Below, one piece after another: positions 1 through 9,423 of a stretch of DNA of 50,774 nucleotides. The DNA comes from Hymenobacter amundsenii (GTDB lineage Bacteria > Bacteroidota > Bacteroidia > Cytophagales > Hymenobacteraceae): contig NZ_NIRR01000030.1 in assembly GCF_002204745.1 (NCBI RefSeq), forward strand, positions 1-50,774, given 5' to 3'. The notes below the pieces were generated by a model, which saw only the letters and a list, made by a program, of their open reading frames with translations, was not told the origin of the DNA and made no database searches. Position 1 is the first letter of the stretch; the number at the start of each line of letters is the position of its first letter. The translations under genes were made by a program, and so were the position numbers.

Positions 1-102
1 GCGCACAACGGCCAGCCATGCCGCGTGGCTGCTGGTCGCCAACTTGACCATGACTTTACGCCGAGCTACAGCCCACTAATTCCCAAACATGCTCTTAGTG
101 GT
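1..102 (+). mobile_element. 3' end of an IS5-like insertion sequence, cut by the contig start
   Basis: Bases 2-76 read as an open frame with no start inside the window and stop at TAA 77-79. The 25 residues end in AWLLVANLTMTLRRATAH, which resembles the C-terminal helix of IS5-type DDE transposases (AWL...A..R..LRR). The AT-richer stretch just after the stop contains TTCCCAAACATGCTCTTA, which looks like the outer end of such an element. Its reverse complement shares TTTGGG with the start of the transposase at the other end of the window. The outer boundary near 102 is a guess. The short length is the main limit on the call. Confidence 0.5.
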
Positions 103-401
103 TCACGCTGTCTATTCCGGCCTGCTCTTTTGCGAGACGAGTGCTGCCCCACCTTACCCGCTAGTTAAGGCTTGTACCTGGCCCCTCACGGTTGCTCTCT
201 AAGGAGGGGAGTTGGGCCATTGTTTTACACTGAATGGCCCTGCGAGATACTCGCAATAAGATTCTGGCCTGGCCCCTTAGCTATTTCTTTCCCGGTCCGG
301 GGCTCCACAACTCAGGGATAGCTCCTGATTGTTCCCGGCAAGCTGCTCAGCAGCCCTCTGCTAAAGGATTCGATATCCATCAGAAGCCAACCTGTACCAC
401 C

Positions 402-2981
402 ATGAAAACCATTTTCCACACCTTATCTGCCTTTCTGACGCTACAGTTTTCTGACACGGCTCGGCGGGCCTTGACCCTGTTAACCGCGTTGATTTTGCTT
501 AACTCCCCAGCCTTCGCGCAATCAGTGCCTGCGGGGGTAGCGCCGGTACCCATTCCAGCTCCCACCCGAACCGGCACGACGGGCTTTGCTATTGACGGCG
601 ACTTAATTGCCTACTTCCCTTCCATTGGTGCTTCCATCTTTGGGGCCGCCGGGGACTGGTTACCTGCCGCGGACGGAAAAGGCGGCGTGCTCACCGCCAG
701 CGGGGGAGTGCCTACCACCGCCGATCCGACCCGCGTTTTTCACTCCATCGATGCCTATGATAAAACCGACAAAAATTTCGCCGGTGGCAGCAAGATTGAT
801 TCCAATCCGAATGGGGTGGGGTGGGTAACGGGCGGCACCACCCCGTCCAAGGACGACATCAACAATGTCCTAGTCTATATTTCGGAAGCTACTAACGGAG
901 ACATCTGGGCTATCATGGGCGCGGACCGTAAAACGAAGGAGGGTAATAGCTTTATTGCCTTTCAGTTCCTGCAGAAAACCTTGACCCGCAACACGACCGG
1001 CAATACGGCCAAAGTGGGGTTCACCAGCGCAGGGGTTAATGGGGGACGTACGGTAGGTGATATTCAGGTTACTGCTGAATTTGTCAATGGGGGCACCACC
1101 CCCAACCTGTATTATGAGGAGTGGAAGCAGGTGGGCGTGAACGCCTACGACTGGGTTTCCATTAGCAACCCACCCGACGGCGCGGCATTTGGTCGCACCA
1201 ATGGCGTCACCCTCACGGGACTGCCCTACGATGCCTTCAACGGCACTTCATATGAGCCCAACCTGTTTGCCGAGGTGGCCGTCAACATCACGGAAGTCTA
1301 TAAAAATGTGGAGACTACCTGCGTGGGGAAGATCTCGACCTTGTGGGTCGTAACCAAATCCTCGCAGTCCTCCTCGGCCAACATGACCGATTTTGTGGAC
1401 CCCATTCAGCTGGACCTTAAGCTTAATGTGACGGCGGACGCCGGGTTGGACAAAGCCATCTGTCAGGGTGGGTCCACCCAAATCGGGCCGGAAGTTGATG
1501 ACGGTGCCGACTACACGTATTCCTGGTCCCCCGCTACGGGCTTGTCCTCGACCAGCGTGGCTCAGCCTACCGCCAGCCCCACCACGACCACTACCTATAC
1601 TGTGAGCGTTACCAAAAAGGGGACTAGCTGCACGCAAACAGATGCGGTGAAGGTGACGGTAAACCCGAACCCGCTGGCCCCGGGCGTCGCCAATAAGACG
1701 GTCTGTGCCACGGCCGGCAGCTCCACCACCCTGGCGGCCCAGGTAACCCTGTCCGCTAATGCGAGTCTGGTGTTTACCGATGTCAATGGGGTTGTCCTAA
1801 CCTCCCAGCCGACCACGCAGAGCACGGCCATAGCCGGCAAGTTCGTCTATTACGTGCGCCAGCAGCTCGGGGAATGCCTGAGCCCCGTCGCCAGCTTTTT
1901 CATTGAGGTAAATGCGACTCCCGATGCCCCGCAGGTAGCCAATGTTTCCTACTGCCAGAATGAGGCGGCCGTGGCGCTGACTGCCACAGGTACGGGGTTG
2001 AAGTGGTACACTTATAACGGCACCAGCTACACGCTACTGGGTGGTGCACCCACGCCCAGCACCAGCACAGTGGGAACCATCAGCTACTACGTCAGCCAGA
2101 CGACCACGGGATGCGAAGGCCCCCGGGCCAAAATTGATGTAATCGTCAATGCCCTGCCCGCAGCGCCGGGCGTTGCCAACGTGACCTATTGCCAGAATGA
2201 GGCGGCCGTGGCGCTGACCGCCACAGGTACGGGGTTGAAGTGGTACACCTTGAGTGGTAGCACCTATACGCTACTGGAGGGCGGAGCGCCCACGCCCAGC
2301 ACCAGCACAGTGGGAACCATCAGCTACTACGTCAGCCAGACGACCACGGGATGCGAAGGCCCCCGGGCCAAAATCGATGTAATCGTCAATGCCCTGCCCG
2401 CTGCTCCCCAGGTCCAGATTCTGCGGCCCGATCTGTGTACTACCTTGACTAGCTCGTTGGCCTTGGTGGTTACCAATGCAGAGAACGGGGTTACTTACAC
2501 CTTAACGCAGCCCAACCTTTCGCCTCCTGCCACACCTCTGGAAGTAAAGGTTCCTTTGACGGGAACTCCCGAAGTGATCTTCCGGAATTTGGTGGCTGGT
2601 GGGGGCTACCACGTAACGGCCACGAAAGGCACCTGCACGTCTGGGGAGGCCAATTGCCCCGCGGCGCGCACCGCCGGGGAGTCCGTGAAGGCTGCTCAGA
2701 CGTCGGCGGACCAACTGAGCAGCCTGCAGACGGCAGTGTATCCTAACCCCACGGGGCGGGAGGCGACGATCAACTTCCGCGTACCCAGTAGCGGGCGGGT
2801 AGTGATTCAGGTCTATAATTCCCTGGGCATGGTAGTAGATACTCTCTATGATGGTGTGGCACAAGCCGGGGAAAACCATTCCGTCGTATTTAACGGCAGC
2901 GCGTTGCCCAGTGGTACCTATATATATCGAGTCATCACCAGCGGTAAGACCCTGACAAATCGCATTAGCCTCTCCAAATAA
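402..2981 (+). CDS. Secreted T9SS type A sorting-domain protein with Ig/PKD-like repeats
   Basis: This is a large exported protein of about 859 residues, probably sent to the surface or medium by the type IX secretion system. The start at 402 is chosen because MKTIFHTLSAF begins a Sec signal peptide ending near AFAQ|S at about residue 39; the frame is open back to 234 but those residues do not look like protein. The N-terminal half (about 40-340) is unrecognised. Residues about 345-430 form a PKD/Ig-like module with YSWSPATGLSS and TYTVSV. Two near-identical 79-80 residue modules follow at about 512-670, each with a CQNEAAVALTATGTG motif. The last 80 residues carry the sorting signature, beginning VYPNPTGREATI and ending SGTYIYRVITSGK. 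It stands alone, followed by two hairpins. The ligand or activity cannot be inferred. Confidence 0.85.
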   Translation: MKTIFHTLSAFLTLQFSDTARRALTLLTALILLNSPAFAQSVPAGVAPVPIPAPTRTGTTGFAIDGDLIAYFPSIGASIFGAAGDWLPAADGKGGVLTASGGVPTTADPTRVFHSIDAYDKTDKNFAGGSKIDSNPNGVGWVTGGTTPSKDDINNVLVYISEATNGDIWAIMGADRKTKEGNSFIAFQFLQKTLTRNTTGNTAKVGFTSAGVNGGRTVGDIQVTAEFVNGGTTPNLYYEEWKQVGVNAYDWVSISNPPDGAAFGRTNGVTLTGLPYDAFNGTSYEPNLFAEVAVNITEVYKNVETTCVGKISTLWVVTKSSQSSSANMTDFVDPIQLDLKLNVTADAGLDKAICQGGSTQIGPEVDDGADYTYSWSPATGLSSTSVAQPTASPTTTTTYTVSVTKKGTSCTQTDAVKVTVNPNPLAPGVANKTVCATAGSSTTLAAQVTLSANASLVFTDVNGVVLTSQPTTQSTAIAGKFVYYVRQQLGECLSPVASFFIEVNATPDAPQVANVSYCQNEAAVALTATGTGLKWYTYNGTSYTLLGGAPTPSTSTVGTISYYVSQTTTGCEGPRAKIDVIVNALPAAPGVANVTYCQNEAAVALTATGTGLKWYTLSGSTYTLLEGGAPTPSTSTVGTISYYVSQTTTGCEGPRAKIDVIVNALPAAPQVQILRPDLCTTLTSSLALVVTNAENGVTYTLTQPNLSPPATPLEVKVPLTGTPEVIFRNLVAGGGYHVTATKGTCTSGEANCPAARTAGESVKAAQTSADQLSSLQTAVYPNPTGREATINFRVPSSGRVVIQVYNSLGMVVDTLYDGVAQAGENHSVVFNGSALPSGTYIYRVITSGKTLTNRISLSK
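1935..2411 (+). repeat. Tandem 237/240-bp coding repeat inside the T9SS protein
   Basis: Unit 1 (1935-2171, 79 codons) and unit 2 (2172-2411, 80 codons) are nearly identical in DNA as well as protein. The exceptions are a few changes around codons 5 and 27-32 and one inserted GAG codon in unit 2. Conservation at silent positions points to a recent duplication or gene conversion. An assembler or replication slippage could change the copy number here. Confidence 0.9.
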
Positions 2982-2993
2982 GTCGGACCAGCC

Positions 2994-3037
2994 CGTAGTA
3001 CCCCATTCCTGCTTTTTGCCAGGGAAGGGGTACTACG
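2994..3037 (+). terminator. Hairpin after the T9SS gene
   Basis: An 11-bp perfect stem pairs CGTAGTACCCC at 2994-3004 with GGGGTACTACG at 3027-3037, and part of the 22-nt interior can extend the pairing. It begins 13 bases after the stop codon. There is no T-tract, so its role as a terminator is inferred from position. Confidence 0.5.
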
Positions 3038-3128
3038 ATGATTGGGTACGAGAACGTTGATCCCGAGCGGAGATGAAGTCAGAAGGAGGGACAGAAGAAG
3101 CCACTGGGAGTTTCTTAGCCAGTTAGAT

Positions 3129-3198
3129 GAGGTGGTCTAGAGATGAGGGACAGAAGGAATACACGTCCTTATTCTGTCCCTCATCTCTAGGCCACCTC
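3129..3198. repeat. Long inverted repeat in the 2982-3338 intergenic region
   Basis: Two 27-bp arms at 3129-3155 and 3172-3198 are complementary except for one position that can form a G-T wobble, with a 16-nt loop. The stretch from 2982 to 3338 has no convincing gene. Apart from this element and the hairpin at 2994-3037 nothing was recognised in it. The element lies between genes that converge on it and could act as a two-way terminator or be a mobile palindromic repeat. Confidence 0.65.
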
Positions 3199-3338
3199 AG
3201 TTATTGCCCGTACCTGTATGCTTCCCGATTCGGAAGGCCAGTGAAAAGCAAAGAACATAACACACTAGCCTATTAAAGCGCCAGTCGAAAATGGGGCCCG
3301 GACCATTTATACCCCTGAGCTTCGCCCCGGCTGCTCCC

Positions 3339-5245
3339 TCACTTCCACAAAAAATCCCCAAACGATACCTGCTCGTACGCCTGCCCGAAGCGCAACTGCC
3401 GCCGGGAAACGGCCGAATCCTGCTCGATGACGCTGCGGGCCACGTTGTCGTAGGTGACGGTGCCGGCGGGCGTGGCGACGCCGAAGCCGTCGGTGAAGGA
3501 GTAGAAGGCCGCGCCGCCGGGCCAGGCGGGCGGGGCGGGGGCCAGCAGGTCGCGACTCCAGGGGAAGTTGGTGGCGGGTAGGTTCAACTGATGCAGGAGC
3601 GTGGCGGCCACGTCGGTCTGGGAGCCGTAGGTAAGCACCTGGCGGCCCTGGGCGGCGGGGGACAGGGCGCCGCCGGTGAGCAGGAGCGGAATCCGGAACT
3701 TGGCCGGGTCGTGGTTGGGCGAGTCGCCGGGCTGGGGGTGGCCGTGGTCGGCTACCAGCACCACTAGTGTGTTGGCCCACCAGGGCTGCTGGCGGGCCTG
3801 CTGCAGGAACTGGCCCAACACGTGGTCGGTATAGTACACCGAGTTGCGGAAGCGGCTGGCCTCGTCGGGGCCCGGGAAGCGGGGGCGCATGGGTACCTCG
3901 AAGGGCTCGTGGGAGCTGAGGGTGAAGGCCGTGACGAGGAACGGGGCCGGCTGCCGGGGCAACTCCTGGAGCATGCGCTGGAACAGCACGTGGTCGTGGG
4001 CGCCCCACTTGGCGTTCTGGTCCTGGGCCCGGAAGTCGGCCCGCTCGGTGAAGCGCTGGTAGCCGGCCGTGACGAGGTAGCTTTTCATGTTGGCGAAGGC
4101 CAGCTCGCCGCCGTGGTAGTAGGCCGTGGCGTAGCCCTGCCCGCGCAGTACCCGCGCCAGGTGGGACAGCTGCTCGGTTTTGCGCGGGTACTTGATAATG
4201 CTGGTGGTGGGCTGATTGGGGTAGCCCGAAAGCAGCGCCACGAGGCCCTTCTGGCTCCGGTCGCCGGCCGCGAATACGTTGCGGAAGGCCACGCCGGTCC
4301 GGCTCAGGCTGTCGAGGGTGGGCGTAACGCCCGGCTCGCCGCCCAAACGGCCCACCAACTTGCCGGTGAAGCTCTCCAGAATGATAAAAAGCACGTTGGG
4401 CTGGCGCAGCCCCGGGCGCAGCAGCCGAACTGTATCGGGGCCGCCCTTTTGGTAGAGGCTGGCGGTGAGGAGGGCGGCGGTGGTGTCGGGCAGAAACTGG
4501 TAGGGGTTTTTCGTGCTGGTTTCCAAGAAAAGCGAGTTGAGTACGTTCCAGGGCACATTTACGGCCGCGTGGTTGGCGTAGGGCACCCCCGAAAAGTATA
4601 CGTCGCCCTGGTTGATGGGAATCTGCTGCAGGCCCCCCGCAAGGGCACCACCAGCAACGCCAGATACAGCAGCCCCACCAGCGCCGCCCGGCCCCGCCCG
4701 AAGGCCGGCGGCAACGCCGGCAGCCGGCCCACCAATCCTTTATAGAGGCCCCAGCCCACGCCCATCAGCCCCAGCCACAGGCCCAGCAGCAACCCCAGCA
4801 CGCCCGATGAGGCCGAAGCCGCCGCCTCGCCGGGCGTGCTGAGGTATTGGAGCGGTGTGGCATCGAGCCGGAAGCCCCAGGGGCCGTAGAGGGCTAGGTC
4901 GGCCACCGTGAGCAGGGCCACCAAGGCCACCAACGCGCCGGTCAGGTAGCGCAGGGCTTTATCGAGCCCAAACCGGGGGCCAGCCAGGCTGCCCAGCCCG
5001 AATAACAGGAACGGGGCCAGACACAGGTAAGCGGCGGCCGAGGCATCGAGCCGTAGCCCGTAGCCGAAGATGCGCGGTATCGTGCCAGCCGGCAGCGCCA
5101 GGGTGCGCGGCAGGTAGTAAAGCAGAAACAGGGCCCGGGCCACCCCGAAATAAATCAGCCAGAACAAAAAGTAGCGCGGCTGAAACGCGAAGCGGTTTCT
5201 CACGGAGGCAAAGGTAGAAGCCCCGCCCCGAATAGCCGCCCGCAC
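3339..5245 (-). pseudogene. LtaS-like membrane sulfatase/phosphoglycerol transferase, split by a -1 frameshift
   Basis: The N-terminal reading frame (5245 down to about 4640) gives several hydrophobic helices, starting after FAFQPRYFLFWLIYFGVAR. The catalytic part (about 4630 down to 3339) gives the LTA-synthase sulfatase fold: NVLFIILESFTGKLVG with the presumed nucleophile Thr, the segment AYYHGGELAFANMKS, LSSHEPFE, and metal ligands in VADHGH. The frames join if one G is restored to a run of six at 4633-4638 (C on the plus strand), which gives RGGLQQIPINQGDVYFSG, the usual family linker. Enzymes of this family move phosphoglycerol headgroups at the outer face of the inner membrane; in Gram-negative bacteria the acceptor is usually unknown. 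An alternative start is GTG at 5203. It may be a true frameshift, a slippery phase-variable tract or a sequencing error. Confidence 0.8.
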
Positions 5246-5432
5246 GGCCTGCGGCCTATGCTGCCATATTCAGATAGCAGGTGTAAAATTAAGGGGTACT
5301 CAACTTGGTTTTTATCATGATTTCGAATAACGAGGGCCCTGATAGAGTAGGTAAGGCGGGTAAAAGCACCTGTTTGTCGAAAAGCGGGTGTCAGATTGAA
5401 AGGGTCAAACGCATAATCCTGTTTTTGCTGCG

Positions 5433-5440
5433 TACCTTTG
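5433..5440 (+). promoter_or_regulatory. Candidate Bacteroidota -7 box (TACCTTTG) upstream of glnN
   Basis: TACCTTTG is an exact match to TAnnTTTG and lies 44 bases before the proposed glnN start. No convincing TTG box is seen at the usual distance upstream, so the call rests on the -7 motif alone. The same octamer precedes ispG at 13705. Confidence 0.4.
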
Positions 5441-5484
5441 ACCCATTAGTCACCCTTACTGTTTTCAACCCCTTCCTTTATATA

Positions 5485-7674
5485 ATGGCCATCCTTCGTT
5501 TCAAAGCCCTTGAGCAGGTCGATCTGCGCCAGCCCCTGACGGTGGTAAACACCGGCGAGCGTCGTTCCGACAGCTTTGGCAAGAACGTGTTCAACCTCGA
5601 CGCCATGCGCTCCAACATGCCCGGCGAGTATTTCAAAAAACTCCAGGCGGCCGTCAAGCAGGGCAACCCCGTGGAGCGTAATGTGGCCGACGCCGTGGCT
5701 TCGGCCATGAAAACCTGGGCCATGGCCAAGGGCGCCACCCACTATACCCACTGGTTCCAGCCCCTGACCGGCGCGACGGCCGAAAAGCACGACTCCTTCT
5801 TCGACCTCAACTCCGATGGTCGGCCGATTGAAAACTTCAAGGGTTCGGCCCTGGTGCAGCAGGAGCCCGACGCGTCGAGCTTCCCCAACGGCGGCATCCG
5901 CAACACCTTCGAGGCCCGCGGCTACACCGCCTGGGACCCCACGTCGCCCGCCTTCATCATTGAAACCGGCGGAGCCAAAACCCTATGCATTCCCACGATT
6001 TTCGTAGCCTACACCGGCGAGGCCCTCGACTACAAGGCCCCGTTGCTCAAGTCGCTGGGCGTGCTCGAAAAGGCCGCGCTCGACGTGTGTCACTTCTTCG
6101 ATAAGGACGTGAGCCGGGTGAGCACCACGCTGGGCATCGAGCAGGAGTATTTCCTGGTTGACAAGGCCCTGTATGCCGCCCGCCCCGACCTGATGATGAC
6201 CGGCCGCACCCTGTTCGGGCACTCCCCGGCCAAGGGCCAGCAGCTCGACGACCACTATTTCGGCTCCATTCCGGCCCGGGTCCATGCCTATATGCTCGAC
6301 TACGAGGAGGAGGCTAACAAGCTCGGCATTCCGCTGCGCACCCGCCACAACGAGGTAGCGCCCCACCAGTTCGAGTGCGCCCCCACTTTCGAAGATGCCA
6401 ACCTGGCCGTTGACCACAACCAGCTGCTCATGGACATCATGGCGCGGGTGGCCGACAAGCACAACTTCAAGGTGCTGCTCCACGAGAAGCCCTTCGCGGG
6501 CGTGAATGGCTCGGGCAAGCACAACAACTGGGCCCTGAGCACCGATACCGGCGTGAACCTGCTCGCTCCCGGCCGCCGGCCTAAGGAGAACCTGCAGTTC
6601 CTGACCTTTTTCATCACCACTATTAAAGCGGTACACCGCTACGCCGATTTGCTGCGTTCCAGCATCGCCTCGGCCAGCAACGACCACCGCCTCGGGGCCA
6701 ACGAGGCCCCGCCGGCCATCATGTCGGTGTTCGTGGGTTCGATGCTCGATTCGGTGATGGACGAGCTGGAGCGCACCGCCAAGGTGCCGCTCGACAAGGG
6801 CGACAACATCTACCTCAAGCTGGGCATTGATAAGATTCCGGCCATTCTGCTCGACAACACCGACCGCAACCGTACCTCGCCCTTCGCCTTCACCGGCAAC
6901 AAGTTCGAGTTCCGGGCCGTGGGCTCGTCGGCCAACTCCTCGTCGGCCATGACCACGCTCAACACCATCGTGGCCGATCAGCTCATCGACTTCAAGCAGT
7001 CGGTCGACCAGTTGATTGCCGATGGCAAGAAGAAGGAAGTGGCCATCGTGGACGTGCTGCGCGACTACGTTATCAGCTCGAAAGCCATCCGCTTCGAGGG
7101 CAACGGCTACTCCGACGAGTGGAAGCAGGAGGCCGAGCGCCGGGGCCTGAGCAACATCCCCACCACGCCCCAGGCCCTCGACGCGCTGGTCGCCGACGAT
7201 GCGGCTGCCCTCTTCGAGCGTCACCACATCTACTCGCACGTCGAGTTGCATGCCCGCCACGAGATTCTGCTGGAGGATTACGTCAAGAAAATCCAGATTG
7301 AAGGCCGGGTAATGGGCGATTTGGCCGTCAACCACATCATCCCGACGGCCATTGCCTACCAGACCAAGCTCATCAACAACGTGCGCGGCCTGCGCGAGCT
7401 GGGCCTCGACGACGAGCACACCAACGTCACGGTCGACACTATTAAATCCATTTCGCGCCACGTGGCCATCATCAAGACCCAGGTGGAGGAGATGATTAAT
7501 GCCCGCAAAGTGGCCAACAAAATCGACGGTACCCGCGAGCAGGCCCTGGCCTACTGCGACACCGTAAAAGTGCATTTCGACACCATTCGCCGCTCGGTAG
7601 ATAAGCTGGAGCTGATGGTGGACGATGAGGACTGGCCCCTGGTAAAGTACCGCGAACTGTTGTTCCTGCACTAG
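5485..7674 (+). CDS. glnN: Glutamine synthetase type III
   Basis: This enzyme makes glutamine from glutamate, ammonia and ATP, and is the main ammonia-assimilating enzyme in many Bacteroidota. The 729-residue length fits the GSIII class, which is much longer than GSI. Visible hallmarks are the N-terminal GSIII region (SFGKNVFNLDAMRSNMPGEY), the active-site stretch GIEQEYFLVD, FECAPTFEDANLAVDHNQ, the glutamate-binding segment NGSGKHNNWALSTD, and NRTSPFAFTGNKFEFRAVGS near residue 461. The start at 5485 is preferred because the family begins MAILRFKALEQVD; the frame is open back to 5305 but the upstream residues are not family-like. It is transcribed alone, with a strong terminator at 7734. The divergent neighbour is the LtaS-like gene. 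Confidence 0.96.
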   Translation: MAILRFKALEQVDLRQPLTVVNTGERRSDSFGKNVFNLDAMRSNMPGEYFKKLQAAVKQGNPVERNVADAVASAMKTWAMAKGATHYTHWFQPLTGATAEKHDSFFDLNSDGRPIENFKGSALVQQEPDASSFPNGGIRNTFEARGYTAWDPTSPAFIIETGGAKTLCIPTIFVAYTGEALDYKAPLLKSLGVLEKAALDVCHFFDKDVSRVSTTLGIEQEYFLVDKALYAARPDLMMTGRTLFGHSPAKGQQLDDHYFGSIPARVHAYMLDYEEEANKLGIPLRTRHNEVAPHQFECAPTFEDANLAVDHNQLLMDIMARVADKHNFKVLLHEKPFAGVNGSGKHNNWALSTDTGVNLLAPGRRPKENLQFLTFFITTIKAVHRYADLLRSSIASASNDHRLGANEAPPAIMSVFVGSMLDSVMDELERTAKVPLDKGDNIYLKLGIDKIPAILLDNTDRNRTSPFAFTGNKFEFRAVGSSANSSSAMTTLNTIVADQLIDFKQSVDQLIADGKKKEVAIVDVLRDYVISSKAIRFEGNGYSDEWKQEAERRGLSNIPTTPQALDALVADDAAALFERHHIYSHVELHARHEILLEDYVKKIQIEGRVMGDLAVNHIIPTAIAYQTKLINNVRGLRELGLDDEHTNVTVDTIKSISRHVAIIKTQVEEMINARKVANKIDGTREQALAYCDTVKVHFDTIRRSVDKLELMVDDEDWPLVKYRELLFLH

Positions 7675-7733
7675 TCCAGGGCCGGAGTCGGGCCGGAGTT
7701 GGGTGGGAATTTTTCTCCGCGCCCCGATCTTAG

Positions 7734-7765
7734 AAAAGCCGCATCCGGGTGGGTGCGGCTTTTTT
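7734..7765 (+). terminator. Rho-independent terminator of glnN
   Basis: A 10-bp stem pairs AAAAGCCGCA at 7734-7743 with TGCGGCTTTT at 7754-7763, and the run of T continues to 7765. It lies 60 bases after the glnN stop and faces the minus-strand lipoprotein gene that ends at 7824. Confidence 0.85.
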
Positions 7766-7823
7766 GTGCCTGTGGGTAGTGCGTGTGGCGATTAAGGGTT
7801 CTTTTAGCAAAAAAAACCTTGTA

Positions 7824-8252
7824 CTACTGCCGAATAAAATGGAAGAGAGTAATCGTATAACCGTCACTTTGAGCGGATGGTCTTGTATCTTGTAAAATCA
7901 GATCAGTTCCAGTCAATTTTATGATTTTTTGGCTGAACGGAATGTTAAAAGTGCTATTGGTAGGATACAGTGTTAATAACTCACCGTTCAGTTTGTAGTC
8001 GTAGGTATAAGTGATTAGGTCACGTATGACAAGGCTGGATGAAGTGAATACATAAAGCACTAAGTTGGTAACCGGGCGAAGACCGCTCTTGGAATTCTCG
8101 GTGCCATCCGCATCGTATTCATTGGTTTCCACATGTTTTTTCACCCAAGTTCCTGTTAAACCAACAGGAGGTTCCGGGTTATGCTTTTCACTGCAAGCTG
8201 TAAAAACTGTTAGCGATAATATGGCCAATAGCGCGTAGAAAGACCTAATCAT
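7824..8252 (-). CDS. Small lipocalin-like lipoprotein
   Basis: The product is about 142 residues. It begins MIRSFYALLAILSLTVFTAC, a type II signal peptide with the lipid-carrying Cys near residue 20. The mature part starts with a proline-rich spacer, followed by LTGTWVKKHVETNEYDADG and a string of short beta strands, as in the small lipocalin-like lipoproteins of Bacteroidota. The start at 8252 is chosen because it gives a normal-length signal peptide; 8267 is possible. The coding DNA is more AT-rich than its neighbours, which may reflect transfer. No function can be assigned. Confidence 0.7.
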   Translation of the reverse strand: MIRSFYALLAILSLTVFTACSEKHNPEPPVGLTGTWVKKHVETNEYDADGTENSKSGLRPVTNLVLYVFTSSSLVIRDLITYTYDYKLNGELLTLYPTNSTFNIPFSQKIIKLTGTDLILQDTRPSAQSDGYTITLFHFIRQ

Positions 8253-8284
8253 GAGTGGAAGAATCAAGTGTAATTACGGCCTGC

Positions 8285-8704
8285 TTATTTCTTATCGCTC
8301 TGCGCCTGCCGCAGCCAGGCCGTGGCCTCTTCCAAATCCCCGAACATCTTCATCTGGAGCCGGTCGCCGATGCCGATGTGCATGGCCTCAGCCGAAATAG
8401 CGGCCAGCGACTCGGGGCTGACGACGTGAGCGAAGTGAGTAAGGCCCTGAGCTGAAGCCCGTGGGGCCCAGTCAGTAACAATCCACTCCACGGCATGGTC
8501 CCAGGGGCCGACGACCTGACGGTTATCGTTGAGTAGGTGGGGGCAGGCGTAGTCACGCAGGGGCGCGAGGCAGGTGTCGGCTCCGGCCACGATGCCGGCG
8601 TAGGTCTGGTAGCCGATCCAGTTATTGTACACCCACTCGTTGGCCGCATCGTAGGCGATGGTGAGGTAGACTTTGCCGAAGCCGTTGGTAAGTTCTTGGG
8701 TCAT
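8285..8704 (-). CDS. Uncharacterised protein, possibly SpoIIAA/STAS-like
   Basis: The 139-residue soluble protein has no signal peptide. It contains a conserved-looking core (NDNRQVVGPWDHAVEWIV, then FAHVVSPES) and ends with a helix (FGDLEEATAWLRQAQ). The mix of a 'D.R...GPW' strand-turn and this C-terminal helix resembles the small STAS/SpoIIAA-like proteins that occur in several copies in Hymenobacter genomes. That comparison is from memory. Regulation or partners cannot be inferred. It lies 32 bases upstream of the lipoprotein gene on the same strand, so the two could be co-transcribed. Confidence 0.6.
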   Translation of the reverse strand: MTQELTNGFGKVYLTIAYDAANEWVYNNWIGYQTYAGIVAGADTCLAPLRDYACPHLLNDNRQVVGPWDHAVEWIVTDWAPRASAQGLTHFAHVVSPESLAAISAEAMHIGIGDRLQMKMFGDLEEATAWLRQAQSDKK

Positions 8705-8785
8705 GAGGCGGGGAGGAGCGGGAGCTGGGGAAGGCGCAGCCGCTCAAAAATGCGGAAATAGTAGCAGCCCGCCAAACCCGCGCCG

Positions 8786-9337
8786 CTAAAGCAGCAGCAG
8801 AACCACCGTCACGATCCAGAGCAGGCCGCTGACCACGGCCGTGTTGAGGCGGGTTTCGGGCGCGAAGGGCAGCATTAGACCCACCCCGGCCACCACGAAC
8901 AAGGCCAACGGAAATGCCGCCAGCGCCGAGCCATAGAGCCCGCCGCCGTAGGGGGCGAAGGGTGTGCGGCCCGCTACCACATCGGGGGCTTTGATGAAGC
9001 GCACCCGCCCCAGCAGCGGCGTTTGCCACACCGTGAGGCGGCGGGCGTTCTGCACCCGGTCGATGAACTGCGGGCGAATGCGGAAGCGAGTGTGGGGCGT
9101 GGTGATACGATACGCCATTTGGGGGTTGGCGAGCGTGCCACCCGCTGCTATGGGTTCCTGGCGCAGCAGCGGCTCGTCGCGGAACTCGCGGGCGGGCAGG
9201 GCCCAGTCGAGGCCCAGCACCAGGCAGAATACCACGGCCGCCCGGTTCAGCCAGCGTAGCCGGTGGGCGAGGCGGGCCAGCTGCGCCGCGCGTTCCTGCT
9301 GCCGCAGCCGGGCCAGCAGGCGCGGGTCGTGGTTCAT
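8786..9337 (-). CDS. Hypothetical membrane protein
   Basis: The 183-residue product has an N-terminal basic amphipathic stretch rich in Arg, Gln and Leu. One membrane helix follows at about 32-50 (AAVVFCLVLGLDWALPA). A soluble region of roughly 85 residues comes next, then two C-terminal helices at about 137-155 and 163-183. No family was recognised. The topology suggests a periplasmic domain held between helices. The gene is followed closely by the STAS-like gene on the same strand. Confidence 0.6.
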   Translation of the reverse strand: MNHDPRLLARLRQQERAAQLARLAHRLRWLNRAAVVFCLVLGLDWALPAREFRDEPLLRQEPIAAGGTLANPQMAYRITTPHTRFRIRPQFIDRVQNARRLTVWQTPLLGRVRFIKAPDVVAGRTPFAPYGGGLYGSALAAFPLALFVVAGVGLMLPFAPETRLNTAVVSGLLWIVTVVLLLL

Positions 9338-9377
9338 GGGAGCGTAATGGTTAGGATTCAGTGGTCAATAATATACT

Positions 9378-9417
9378 GTCATTCTTCGACTGCGGCTGCT
9401 CCTTCGCTCAGAATGAC
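9378..9417. repeat. Short relic of the dispersed palindromic element
   Basis: GTCATTCT at 9378-9385 is inverted as AGAATGAC at 9410-9417. The interior and flank (CGACTGCG, GACGTTCTT) resemble parts of the longer palindromes at 24513 and 44394. It sits in the gap between two minus-strand genes and looks like a degraded copy. Confidence 0.4.
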
Positions 9418-9423
9418 GTTCTT

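Noticed and set aside
234..401. Upstream extension of the T9SS protein
   Set aside because: The signal peptide starts at 402 and the 56 residues before it look unlike coding sequence.
5305..5484. Upstream extension of glnN by 60 residues
   Set aside because: It contains the promoter-like TACCTTTG and the family starts at MAILRFKALEQ.
5983..7671. A 562-residue open frame on the minus strand opposite glnN
   Set aside because: It is a mirror of glnN caused by high GC content. The residues are rich in Val, Gly, His and Gln with no recognisable domain.
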